This document shows, in pieces, positions 1 to 7,910 of a stretch of 11,617 bases of DNA (position 1 is the first letter of the stretch; every line of letters starts with the position of its first letter). The notes under the pieces are model-generated. The model saw only the letters and a list, made by a program, of their open reading frames with translations. It made no database searches and was not told the DNA's origin. Made by a program: the position numbers and the translations under genes. Source of the DNA: Euperipatoides rowelli (lineage: Eukaryota; Onychophora; Udeonychophora; Euonychophora; Peripatopsidae); NCBI GenBank assembly GCA_003024985.2, contig PXIH01S0087106.1; one strand, 5' to 3'.

Positions 1-33
1 ATATTATTTTATATTTCTCATAAGATTGTCCTT

Positions 34-154
34 ATTGAATTAACATGCAAAATGTCCTATTGAATTAACATGTAAAACCTCCATATGAAGAGCATGGAGC
101 TGCACCCTCCCCTCATATGCACAGCTCCATAGGGTTAACATGGAGCTGCACCCT
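34..154. repeat. Small cluster of direct and inverted repeats
   Basis: A 14-nt word ATTGAATTAACATG occurs at 34-47 and 59-72 (period 25). A 16-nt word CATGGAGCTGCACCCT occurs exactly at 93-108 and 139-154, and between these copies CAGCTCCAT (122-130) is the inverse of their ATGGAGCTG core. The DNA could therefore pair as two alternative hairpins. It lies just outside the plus-strand Polinton-like gene, so it might belong to the element's end, but no matching inverted copy is seen elsewhere in the window. Its identity is unknown. Confidence 0.6.
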
Positions 155-243
155 TTACTTTTGCGGATTGCGGTTCTTTAAAAAAGTGTTCCCGAACTCT
201 CATTTTATATACTACTCATTTGATTTATTAAATAACCTCATTC

Positions 244-528
244 ATGCAAGTGTATAAAAAAAATGCATTAACAAAAAAAGCTCCTTTGAGTATTATTAAA
301 ATATTATGTGATATTTGTGCTAATGCAGCTAAAGAAAATTTGAATTTAAATCCGAATCAATATAATTATTTGTGTAGAAAAAAAATTCATATACTATGTA
401 AAAAAAAGTGTCAGTTTAAAAAATAAGAAGAAAATATTCACACAGAAAGGCGGCTCATTTTAAATCTCATTTCTGCCATTTTGCCTTTATTGATCAGATT
501 AGTTACTGGTGATTTAGCTGGTCAATAA
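244..528 (+). pseudogene. Small basic Polinton-type protein, broken
   Basis: An ATG at 244 opens a 60-residue Lys-rich reading frame with several cysteines (ILCDICANA, then YLCRKK and LCKKKC) ending at TAA 424-426. Just after it, another frame encodes QKGG (443-454). The original frame from about 463 then encodes a hydrophobic stretch (LNLISAILPLLIRL) to a stop at 526-528. From memory, animal Polintons often encode a small protein with this layout: a Cys-containing head, a basic middle, a KKGG-like turn and a hydrophobic tail. I infer that this is a frameshifted copy. The function of such proteins is not established; a DNA-binding or membrane-active virion component is a guess. Its position ahead of the second plus-strand Polinton relic supports the assignment. 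The alternative is an unrelated AT-rich open frame. Confidence 0.55.
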
Positions 529-603
529 TGGAAAAAATTATTTGTTTAATCAAAATGAACTTGATCATTTTAGAAGTAATGAAACAGTCACTTTAGACTC
601 TTA

Positions 604-1055
604 AAGTTAAAACATTTTAAATAATACATTGTCTGATTATGATAAAATACAACAGTATCAACAAGTTTTATATACTGTAAATATTGTTTATGCAAGAAAA
701 ACCAGTAACATTGCATGCTAACAAAGATAATGTTTTACCCACACCTAGTAGTGAAAGTATATAATCACAAGATGATGAAGGAATATCTAATGAACATTAT
801 GTAAAATTTATGCCTAAGCTGTATATGAGAGAGCTTTACTTAATATTATGGATAGAATTGAAAAAATCCTGAGATTATTAAACTAATAAAGATGAGGAAA
901 TTGTTGTAAAAAATGTTTTAATACCTGGGAGTGATATTGTTAATCTTTTAAGGAAGACATTAATTAAAAATGTGAAAATTAATCCCATAGGATGGGAAGA
1001 ATTTAAGAAATCATTGTATGAAATAAAAATACCAAGTGTTGTAAATGAAAAATAA
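604..1055 (+). pseudogene. Polinton-associated conserved protein, decayed
   Basis: Coding similarity runs over changing frames. One piece around 610-720 reads SDYDKIQQYQQVLYTVN. A second piece starts near 692 and includes KPVTLHANKDNVLPTPSS, then a TAA inside the stretch. A C-terminal piece (about 889-1055) includes VLIPGSDIVNLLRK and NPIGWEEFKKSLYE before stop TAA at 1053-1055. The Asn-Pro-[Ile/Val]-Gly-Trp motif near the C-terminus is one I associate, from memory, with a Polinton-encoded protein of unassigned function found beside the small basic protein. At least three stops or frame changes make it non-functional. It converges on the protease/capsid genes of the opposite strand. The start cannot be fixed; the 5' boundary is approximate. 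Confidence 0.55.
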
Positions 1056-1094
1056 ATTACCTGTAACAAGAAGTGTTGTAAAATAATTTACCTG
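1049..1094. repeat. Short direct duplication at gene 3' end
   Basis: AAATTACCTGTAAC just after the stop codon is repeated about 31 nt on as AATTTACCTGTAAC, with one mismatch. It is probably a small local duplication after the element became inactive. No regulatory role is evident. Confidence 0.5.
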
Positions 1095-1159
1095 TAACTA
1101 AAACTAGAAAAGGGAGATTTAAATAATAATTGTTTAAATCAAAATAAAATGTTCAATTT

Positions 1160-1465
1160 TTTTAAAAAAACTAAATAGTTTTTGTTTCACATTTATTTAA
1201 AATAATGCATACATATTTTTTTTTAGTTTTATGTTTTAGTTTTTTTTTTAGTTTTTCATTAAACTTTTTTTTAAAAGTTTTAGTTTTTAGTTAAACTTTT
1301 TTTTTAGTTTTAAGTTTTAGTTTTAGTTAAACTTTTTTTTTTTAGTTTTAAATTTTTTTAACTAACTAACTTTTTTTAGTTTTAAGTTTTAGTTTTAATT
1401 TTTTAGGTTAACTATTTTTTTTGTTTTAACTTTTTTTAGTTTTAAGTTTTAGTTTTTTAATAAAA
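1160..1465. repeat. T-rich low-complexity tract, TTTTAGTTTTAAG-like
   Basis: This is about 300 nt of irregularly repeated TTTTAGTTTTAAGTTTTAG / TTTAGTTAAACTTTTTTT units with T runs of 7-11, interrupted by AACTAACTAAC. It sits exactly between converging reading frames (plus-strand gene ending 1055, protease ending 1526). Simple slippage expansion is the likeliest origin. It lacks the regularity and G runs of a telomere repeat. It holds no open frame. Confidence 0.8.
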
Positions 1466-1525
1466 ATGTTTTATGGTATTTAAAACTAAACATACAACTT
1501 ATTTTAATTTTAAAAATATTTCATT

Positions 1526-2014
1526 TTAGATTTGAGATAACAGTTGCAAGTATAAATTAAATTTTTTATTAATAAAATAATTTACTTGTAAGTCATTTGA
1601 ATAAGTATTTTTAGTAAACATAGATTGAATGTCTTTAATGGAGTAGATTCTTGATCTGTATAATAAAAAAATAATGTACTGGCCACAAACCGTATAAAGT
1701 CCTTGTATTTGATTTGTATTATAGATTATAGTTTTTTAAAATGTTTTTGATAGTTCAAAAACTGTTGTGGACATTGGCCATAGCTATCAAAATATTCTAT
1801 TTGATAGCTATCATTAAATATAGTAATCCAGTGCTCCCCTGGCTTAGTGTTAGGCTCTGTATTTAATACCCAACAGCATGGTGATATTTGTCTTGTAGCA
1901 GGTGGTAATTTGTCTTGTAGCAGGTGGTAATTCATTACTAGGTAATACACTTTTAAATATGCCTTGTGTGCATTTGTCATTTTTTAATATAGTGTCTATT
2001 TGCATTTCATTCAT
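1526..2014 (-). pseudogene. Adenain-like cysteine protease of a Polinton, frameshifted
   Basis: The parts of an adenovirus-type (Ulp1-fold, C5/C48-like) maturation protease are visible in order on the minus strand. A start ATG at 2014 opens MNEMQIDTILK and leads to LPSNELPPATRQ. The middle, in a second frame (about 1930 to 1741), carries GEHW with the catalytic His and EYFDSYG with the acidic partner. The C-terminal part, back in the first frame from 1723, carries VCGQY with the nucleophilic Cys and ends at TAA (1528-1526). An exact 22-bp tandem duplication (1886-1929) causes the first frame change. A second change lies between 1723 and 1745, near an A/T run. In Polintons such proteases are thought to process capsid proteins, and the capsid relic lies just upstream in the same direction. 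The triad is recognisable, but the gene cannot be translated whole. Confidence 0.88.
1886..1929. repeat. Exact 2 x 22-bp tandem duplication inside the protease
   Basis: The 22-nt unit starting ATTTGTCTTGTAGCAGG occurs twice back to back (1886-1907 and 1908-1929), with three more matching bases after the second copy. Because 22 is not a multiple of three, it shifts the protease frame. Lack of divergence between copies suggests a recent event or assembly error. Confidence 0.95.
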
Positions 2015-2113
2015 GTTGTATAGTTAAAAATTACTTTTCGAGAAGAATTTATTTCAATTATGTTTTCAAAAACAGCATATAGGCTACAATAAGATTAAGT
2101 TTGTGGTAAGGGT

Positions 2114-2820
2114 TTAGCAAACTAGATCTATTTGTACGTTTCCATGACATATTAAATAATGATGATCTTGGCTCTCCGTGTTAGGTGTTAAATCATATGT
2201 GAATAAATTGAATCCCTTAGCATAGTTGTCTCTAGTAATAACACTTTCTACATCTTTAAACATGTTCCATTCTCAAAATATATAGTATTATAGGCATTAA
2301 TATACATATTATTTTCAAAATCCAATTGTAAGGATTTGAATGGATAGTGTTCATTATCTAGATATAATGCTAGATAATTTAAATGTTTAAAATTAAAAGG
2401 GTTTGTTATTAAGTCCCCATTATATGATATGTTAGTTACCATAGCTAACACAAGATTTTTTGGTATTTGTCCAAAAAAGAGATTATCTTGTGTACAATTC
2501 AACATTCCAGCAGAGATAGGCCTAGTGATTGTTTTAACTAATGTTCTATCGATAGGATATTTAGCTGTTCCATTTAATAATGCGTGTGCATGCCCCAAAA
2601 GAACAGGTGGTACTATAATAACTTTCCTTACAAATATTGTACACTCTTCTATAGCTAATTTAAAATTTAAGCTATCACCAGTCATTAAAAAAATTTCATT
2701 TTTAGATTGATTCAATTTAATCCTCATAGTAACACCACTCAGTAAATACTTGGGTTGGAAAAAATATCACTATGTATATCTCCTAATAGTTCTACTGATT
2801 TAGGCTACTATGTTGAAAAA
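2114..2820 (-). pseudogene. Polinton capsid protein, C-terminal part, frameshifted
   Basis: A 159-residue open stretch (2727-2248, minus) contains FVRKVIIVPPVLLGHAHAL, then KYPIDR, FFGQIPKNLV and NPFNFKHLNY, then LALYLDNEHYPFKSLQLDFE. These are hallmarks I recall for proteins annotated as F54H12.2-like in invertebrate genomes, a Polinton/adintovirus structural family. I consider it most likely the double jelly-roll major capsid protein, but I am not certain of that label. Similarity continues downstream in another frame (about 2260-2114: RDNYAKGFNLF, then YDLTPN) to a TAA at 2116-2114. It also continues upstream: the words LLGDIHSDIF and QPKYLLSG lie in frames separated by a T run one base too short (2759-2764 on the plus strand). 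Only the C-terminal part is present; the N-terminal half is missing beyond about 2820, where integrase-like sequence begins. Nothing suggests current function. Confidence 0.82.
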
Positions 2821-2829
2821 ATTTTAATC

Positions 2830-3181
2830 GTTCAATAAAACCAACATTTATGTCAGCATTCGTTGTAGCAAGATATTTAGAAAAAATATCTATACAAGTC
2901 AATAAATATTTTATATTATAATTATATTTTTATATATTGATCATGTCGACTAAATCTGCTTGAAATTGATCATTTAAACCATGCATGATAACATGTCGCC
3001 TTTTAAAATTTTAATAACAGGTTTATGAAGTGTGTAAGCATCTTGTAATTTAAAACAGGCATTTATATTTTTTATATGGACCAACTTTTTTCTTTAATGT
3101 TCTTTGAAATGATGATTTTCCTGCAAAACTTACTGCATGATTTACATTGTAATATTTTTTGCGTAGATCTTTGTCTATCAT
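2830..3181 (-). pseudogene. Polinton integrase (rve), N-terminal fragment
   Basis: An ATG at 3181 opens a 43-residue frame (LRKKYYNVNHAVSFAGKSSF) ending at 3050. The next frame carries QDAYTLHKP, a third HVIMHGLNDQFQADLVDM, and then, after a stop, KYLLTCIDIFSKYLAT. This succession matches the retrovirus-like integrases of Polintons and related cut-and-paste elements. A linker with TLHKP precedes the first catalytic Asp (in QADLVDM) and the IDIFSKY strand. The second Asp and the Glu of the D-D-E triad are absent: recognisable sequence fades near 2870-2830, where capsid sequence takes over in the same orientation. At least three frame breaks and an internal stop confirm inactivation. In a whole element this enzyme would insert the linear DNA into the host chromosome. 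Confidence 0.8.
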
Positions 3182-3189
3182 GACATTTT

Positions 3190-3520
3190 ATGAGCGTTCC
3201 AAAAACACTCATCAATATTTTTCTATAATTCATATCACAAAAATACAAAATAATAAATTGTAAATATATATATAATCATTTTATGAAAACATTCATCAAT
3301 ATTAGACACACAAACATTAAATAAAATAAAAATAAATAAATCATAATTATATAAACATTTTTAACTAACTCATCCATATATAAACATTTTTAACTAACTC
3401 ATTAAAAACAAACGATGAAAATTTTAAAATTAAAATCATTTTATTTTACAAATTACATTGATTATATAAAAAATATTAATTTCCATTACTAAGATTATTA
3501 AAATGTTAGCGTCCTTTTAA
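3190..3520. repeat. AT-rich spacer with short direct repeats
   Basis: TATATAAACATTTTTAACTAACTCAT occurs as two 26-bp copies at 3348-3373 and 3377-3402 (period 29). CATTTTATGA...ACTCATCAATATT near 3183-3220 is echoed by CATTTTATGAAAACATTCATCAATATT near 3276-3302. No coding frame of note is seen. The spacer separates the integrase start (3181) from the end of the Cys-rich gene (3525), so it might hold an integrase promoter in the original element; nothing specific can be identified. Confidence 0.7.
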
Positions 3521-3524
3521 AAGT

Positions 3525-4322
3525 TCATTCAGATACATTAAAGTATGCAGAAACAGCTATTGATTCATTTGCACATCCTGGTGCAACACAACTAATATAT
3601 CCAAATTCGTTTTCAAACATATAACCCGGATGGCCCTCTTACACATGTAGTCATTGGCTTCAAAATGATTATCTAACTCAGTTTCACAGGCGTAGCAATG
3701 TCTATGAGTATAACAATATTTTGGATTGTAGCCTACATATTTGAACATACTTCAAATTTTTTCCAAACAATTTTCTTCTTTACACTTGGGATGGAAAGAG
3801 CAATAGTTTTTACCATTTCATAGGCTTAACACTACAATATAATTCATGGCATGCATTAAGTTGAACGCAGGTATACGCATAGTCCACATGAGGATTAGAA
3901 CATATTTGTATATAGCACATCAATGAAATAGTTAGTGGTGGTATATTCCAACTTTTAGTGCCCTAATGTTAGGATATTTCCTTCATAATTTTTTAATTTG
4001 TTTGACATTTCTTGAATTACCTGTATATTTGTGTCTATTTTGCTCTCATTAATTATAGATCTTTCTTTAATTTCTGTTATTATTGGCTTTATTTCACCCT
4101 TAAAAGTGTCTACTGAATTGGAAAGTTGGTCTAGTTTTTTAGATAATTTTGAGTCTTGTTTAGTTCTGTTTTGATTTCTACTTTTTGTTGGTCTAAATTG
4201 TCTTTTATTTGGGAGTTTTGTAGGTCCAGCTTATTGCCAAACAGCTGGATATTTAGCATTAACTCTTGATTTGGGGAGGCGTGATTAGTGCACATCTCCA
4301 CATGCTCTCCATTAGTCACCAT
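3525..4322 (-). pseudogene. Unrecognised coiled-coil plus Cys/His-rich protein, frameshifted
   Basis: ATG at 4322 lies in a good eukaryotic start context (CAAAATGG). The first frame (to 4131) encodes about 63 residues rich in Leu, Gln, Lys and Asp with heptad-like spacing (LDLQNSQIKDNLDQQ). A shifted frame continues with IITEIKERSIINESKID and MSNKLKNYEGN (about 4125-3960), so the predicted coiled coil is roughly 100 residues. After that come pieces with dense Cys and His in three frames: CYIQICSNPHVDYAYTCV and ACHELYC (3959-3810); YCSFHPKCKEENC (about 3805-3760); CYTHRHCYACE (about 3715-3680); and ISCVAPGCANES before TGA at 3527-3525. Zinc binding is an inference from CxxC/CxxH spacing. I do not recognise the family. 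It may be an accessory gene of the same Polinton, or an unrelated relic. It is broken by at least four frame changes. Confidence 0.55.
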
Positions 4323-4329
4323 TTTGAAA

Positions 4330-5060
4330 AAAATACTTTACAATGTACAACAAGAGAAGAGAGATATTCTGGAAAAGTTTTGATTTTCACACTAAATTCC
4401 CAATTTGTAAAAATAAGGCGAATAATTTATCAGAATAATAAAAAAATAATCAAATAGTACATTTATTTATTGTATGAAATGAGAAATAATTCTTAAAAAA
4501 AAAATCTCAGTAGCGTGGCTAAACTTTTTCCGCTATAATTCGTTTTCAAAATTGGGGACAAAAAAAAATTGAAAAAAAAAGCAATTGGATCATTTGTTTC
4601 TCTGTGCCAAAATATCGCTCTTCTAGCTCAACTTTTACCAATCTGCGCCAATAATGTAAGGCCTGTTATGCTACTAATGTAGAATATCAGCCTGAGAGGG
4701 AAAATTAATGACCAGAGTGTTTTCACCCCCACAATACCCTTAGCTGTCAGATATGATATTTGGACACAAAGAAACCAAGAAACAAAATGTACTGGAGAAA
4801 CATAATTTATTGTGAGATAAAATATATATTAGGTAATAGTAATAATATGATAGTATTATGATAGTATGCTTATGGTAAGATATACAATATTATTACACAA
4901 AACACAATTAAAATGATATACTCATAATAAGGAAAAAATACATTTGGTGTGTGTGTGTTGATTTCAGTTGGATCATGATCATAAGGAGATGAGAATAAAA
5001 TTTGGAAATGTTATTACAGTAATATTAATTGGTAAGTAGTATTATTTTGATATTGTAAAG
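4330..5060. other. No gene seen; AT-rich spacer
   Basis: There are only short open frames and A/T runs. Around 4510-4740 base composition is more mixed, as in an old interspersed repeat, but I cannot assign it. A small ATGATAGTATT duplication near 4848-4867 and a (GT)n run of five or six units near 4947 are the only local repeats. Confidence 0.6.
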
Positions 5061-5640
5061 TACATTACCACTATTTCAGATGTCTGATGTCTTCTCCTTG
5101 TAAGGACTGTGAATTGCAACTTAACTATCACTTTCTGACTAGTTGGATAAGGGAAAGTTATTTCTGGCCAAGCATGGCTCTTATGTTAAACTGGGTTATT
5201 GGATATTAGTAAGCCGATCAGGCATCTGACTAAGCTTGAGCTAATTTGCAGCATTAACCTAAGCTGGAATACAGGGCTTAATCCTAGCAGAAACAAATGC
5301 TGAGCAGGATATACTACCCTGGTTGATGATACGCTGTTGAGATCCACTGGTGAAAGTCTAGAACAAACTCATCCTTTGCCTTTTATACTCAGCCAAAGGA
5401 TTCAGCAGGATTTACAGACACATATTACTATTGGCTCTTTTCATCATAGTTTTGACAAATGATAGAGCCAATACACCTTTTGCTTATCATTTGTTCCGTC
5501 TTTTTTGGTGGTCAGAATAATAGGCCAAATGGAGGCTTAGCCTCATATTGGTGAGGAGATAGGTTGCTCAGAGTTCAGACCGGAAGTGGTTGTTTGTTTG
5601 GTTGTCTAGTGGGTGCTGGCTGGTAAGTAGGCTAAGTAAT
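5060..5640. other. No gene seen; balanced-composition segment with two hairpins
   Basis: Base composition is less AT-rich than either side, suggesting a distinct old insertion. Two inverted repeats stand out. ATCCTTTG (5371-5378) pairs with CAAAGGAT (5394-5401) around a TTTTATAC loop. TATTGGCTCT (5429-5438) pairs with AGAGCCAATA (5464-5473). No coding frame, RNA gene or recognisable element terminus could be supported. Confidence 0.5.
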
Positions 5641-5785
5641 ATCCTTACTGATGGTTTGAGTTTGTTTTGTTATTTGTTACTGCTTATGTTTTATTGCTTA
5701 TTATTTTAATACTGCTTATGATTTATTGTTGCTTATGATTTACTACTGCTTAACATCTACTATTGCATTATTTATTACTGCTTGT
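5640..5785. repeat. Imperfect tandem repeat, TACTGCTTATGATTTATT-like
   Basis: Seven or so diverged units built on ACTGCTTATG(A/T)TTTATT follow one another with spacing of about 15-27 nt (for example 5679, 5710, 5731, 5747, 5778). It is a degenerate minisatellite. No protein is implied. Confidence 0.6.
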
Positions 5786-6583
5786 TCGTTTTCAGCAAAA
5801 TAGTTCGCTTGGCTAATAAATGTTCGTTGAATTTTTTAGGCAAACATTTGCTAAAGTTTTTATTGCAGCAAAGATATATTTCTCCTATACAGCACACACA
5901 TTATACCTTGTTGCACACACACCAAAATAATATAGAGGTTTATTATGATAATAAAATATTACAAAATTAATTATGATAATAACATTATGACAGCAATTTG
6001 TCTTCTTGCTTCTTCTTCTGGGCAGGTTGCTGGCTCATCTTCATCTTTGGATTATTATTTATTTACAACAAACAGGAATAGTACAATGTCTGTTGTTATT
6101 AGTTAGAAATGTAATTACAATTTATGATAGGCTAATTGCAAACATTATTGTAATAAACTGAGTTGTTGTTGGAGTATACTTATAAGAAGCTGTAGATGCA
6201 GCTTTTTTAGAGGTGCATCTGCAGGATTATTATAATGAGTTGTCTGATAGATCATGATCAAATCCTCATACAATGTTTAGGTATCCGAGCGCTAGCTAAA
6301 AGGGCGCTGAGTGAGTTGGACCTAAGGTTAGAAGCATGAGAGCCCTCTAGCCTTAGGTGGGTGTAGGTGTGTTAGTGCTTGAGGGTAAAGCTTGGGTGCC
6401 TTCTCATTTTTAAGGAATTGAGAAGTTTCTATGGATAATTGATGTTTTGCTAATTTACATAAATTCACATGACAGGAAGTGACGATTGTGCATGTCTTTG
6501 AACTTGTAAAATATATTGTATAGGCTATAAAAAGATGATTTTTGAGCATCATTCATCACATGTTAATGATGATGTTTAAAACT
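5786..6583. other. No gene seen; spacer with one strong hairpin
   Basis: The one notable structure is ACCTAAGGTTAGA (6320-6332) pairing with TCTAGCCTTAGGT (6346-6358), 12 of 13 positions plus a possible G-U pair, loop 13 nt. It sits in a locally GC-richer block (about 6280-6400) that might be a short interspersed element; the internal-promoter boxes of a tRNA-derived SINE are not convincing. The remaining sequence is AT-rich and without supportable genes. Confidence 0.5.
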
Positions 6584-6862
6584 GAAAATTTGTAGGTGTG
6601 ATGTCTATCACAACTATTCTGAATTTTCGAAGCTCTTAGTTGTAAGTTCTCAGTGGTGGGCGGGACACACCGACAAAAATCTAAAAAAACATTTGAAAAA
6701 ATATTGTAAGTATTTTGTGCACCATTATGTGCACCTTAATTACATCAAAGTTGTATGAAAATCGGTAGGTGTGATGTCTACTACCACTACTACAAAAGTT
6801 CTGAAGCTTGAGGTTGTAAGTTTTTGGGGGTGAGCGGGCACTTCGGCAAAAATCAGAAAATA
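6584..6862. repeat. Diverged tandem duplication, period 173
   Basis: Two units beginning GAAAAT..GTAGGTGTGATGTCTA start at 6584 and 6757. Each continues with a CTGAA..T..GAAGCT block, then TTGTAAGTT, a GGTG(A/G)GCGGG block and CGGCAAAAATC / CCGACAAAAATC. About 100 nt of each unit is alignable. It is probably an old interspersed or tandem repeat. No reading frame is preserved. Confidence 0.7.
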
Positions 6863-6982
6863 TTCAATCAAAAAATGCTCTAAGTTGATAACACATCATT
6901 CTAGGCATGTCTATAACATCACAAACTACCCAGAATTAATTCCTAAATACATCCCCATCGAAAAATAAACAAAAAAATTTGG

Positions 6983-7007
6983 CCGCCATCTTGGACACCA
7001 TCTTGGA
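6983..7007 (-). promoter_or_regulatory. YY1-like motif with doubled CCATCTTGGA
   Basis: CCGCCATCTTGG is on the plus strand, so the minus strand reads CCAAGATGGCGG, matching the animal YY1 consensus AANATGGCGG. CCATCTTGGA is repeated at 6986-6995 and 6998-7007. Such motifs are common inside interspersed repeats, so function is not implied. Confidence 0.3.
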
Positions 7008-7139
7008 TTTGGAAAAATTACCCAAAATGCATCAGCAACACTCCCTAAGCATTCTGGGTACTTGGGTATGATAATTTCCGATGTTTGCCTTTGCAAACTC
7101 AGCAATGACCTCATAATAATCAATATATGCTAATTAGGA

Positions 7140-7340
7140 TGGTATTCCCAGACCAAAAGTTCAGGAATCTTCGGGAAACTTCGAAAATGGTCGGAAATCA
7201 CCGTAAATGACCGAACATTCTGAATATTACCGAATATAACCAAATTGGGCCGAATATGACATCATAGTTGGGTATACTAATGTGCAAATGAGCCACACCC
7301 TCACGGAAATGCCCAAACATTGCCAAAGATGATGTCATAG
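7140..7340. other. CGAA/CCGAATAT-rich block, possible repeat fragment
   Basis: TTCGGGAAACTTCGAAAATGGTCGGAAATCACCG and then GACCGAACATT, ACCGAATATAACC and GGCCGAATATGAC form a series of related words unlike the surroundings. No open frame spans it. It is probably part of a non-coding repeat that also includes the hairpin at 7343-7415. Confidence 0.35.
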
Positions 7341-7342
7341 TC

Positions 7343-7415
7343 TTTAAACCAATCTAATTGTGTACTAGAAGAGATAAATTGTATCTCTTCTAGTACACAA
7401 TTAGATTGGGTTAAA
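7343..7415. repeat. Near-perfect 34-bp inverted repeat, 5-nt loop
   Basis: The arm at 7343-7376 (core TGTACTAGAAGAGATA) is the inverse complement of 7382-7415 with one mismatch in 34 positions. The centre is AATTG (7377-7381). The DNA could extrude as a cruciform and an RNA would fold into a long perfect stem. The loop is shorter than in typical animal microRNA precursors. It could be a foldback element, a palindrome formed by template switching, or an assembly/cloning artefact. Confidence 0.95.
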
Positions 7416-7910
7416 CCATCATAATTATTGGCGCCAGAAAATTTTGAAATAACAGCAAGCTTTTAAAATTTAAAAACAAAAAATAATCAAACTGTAACCA
7501 TCAACTTTTTTAAATATTTCTAACTTTAAAATAGCAAAAATAAGTTTATCATAGACCAGAAAGAGATAAATCAAAGATTAAGGATATTTTTAAGTATTTG
7601 AAATTCGAAGAATATATGCACTCAAAAAATTAATACATTAGGTAAGGTATTCAAAAGTTTTGTGTGAATTTCATTCAAATAAATATTCAGACAATTTATT
7701 GAATTTTTAGGAAAAATGATGTGACCTCACATTTCTGGGAACTCCCTTCCCTATCATCACATTCATTCGAACCCCTCCCCCCGCCCTACTGGATGACATA
7801 ATTTATGGACGGCCCCAAATGAGATCAAAAAGCATTGTTGACATCATTTTTCCATTGTTGTCACAATGCATTGTGGGTGCTCGAATCTAATTGGTTTGGA
7901 ATGAATCGTA
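7416..7910. other. No gene seen; possible end of an interspersed repeat
   Basis: Near 7740-7817 the text turns C-rich (CCCCTCCCCCCGCCC) and ends CATAATTTATGGACGGCCCC. Its reverse complement, GGGGCCGTCCATAAATTATG, resembles a terminal motif I recall from many invertebrate interspersed repeats; this is memory only. CACAATGCATTGTG (7862-7875) is a perfect 14-nt palindrome. The remainder is AT-rich with no supportable gene. Confidence 0.4.

Noticed and set aside
878-1069. 63-codon minus-strand open frame
   Set aside because: The plus strand here carries the Polinton-type NPIGWEEF motif and its stop codon.
1160-1465. T-rich tract as a telomere or CRISPR-like array
   Set aside because: The units are irregular, without spacers or G runs; slippage-type low complexity explains it.
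2429-2710. 93-codon plus-strand open frame
   Set aside because: It is the reverse of the capsid relic, which has clear family motifs on the minus strand.
4943-4960. GT microsatellite
   Set aside because: It has only five or six units and is unremarkable.
5782-5970. 62-codon plus-strand open frame
   Set aside because: It has no recognisable motif and biased AT-rich composition, and it starts inside a degenerate tandem repeat.
6285-6345. tRNA gene or tRNA-derived SINE
   Set aside because: GGTTAGAAGC faintly resembles a B box, but no cloverleaf arms or A box could be drawn.
6328-6552. 74-codon minus-strand open frame
   Set aside because: It overlaps a hairpin block and shows no motif, start context or neighbouring coding signal.
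6926-7123. 65-codon minus-strand open frame
   Set aside because: It falls over the repeated CCATCTTGGA motif in apparent repeat DNA; there is no supporting motif.
7343-7415. microRNA precursor
   Set aside because: The five-base loop and fully paired stem are unlike typical animal precursors, so it is kept only as an inverted repeat.
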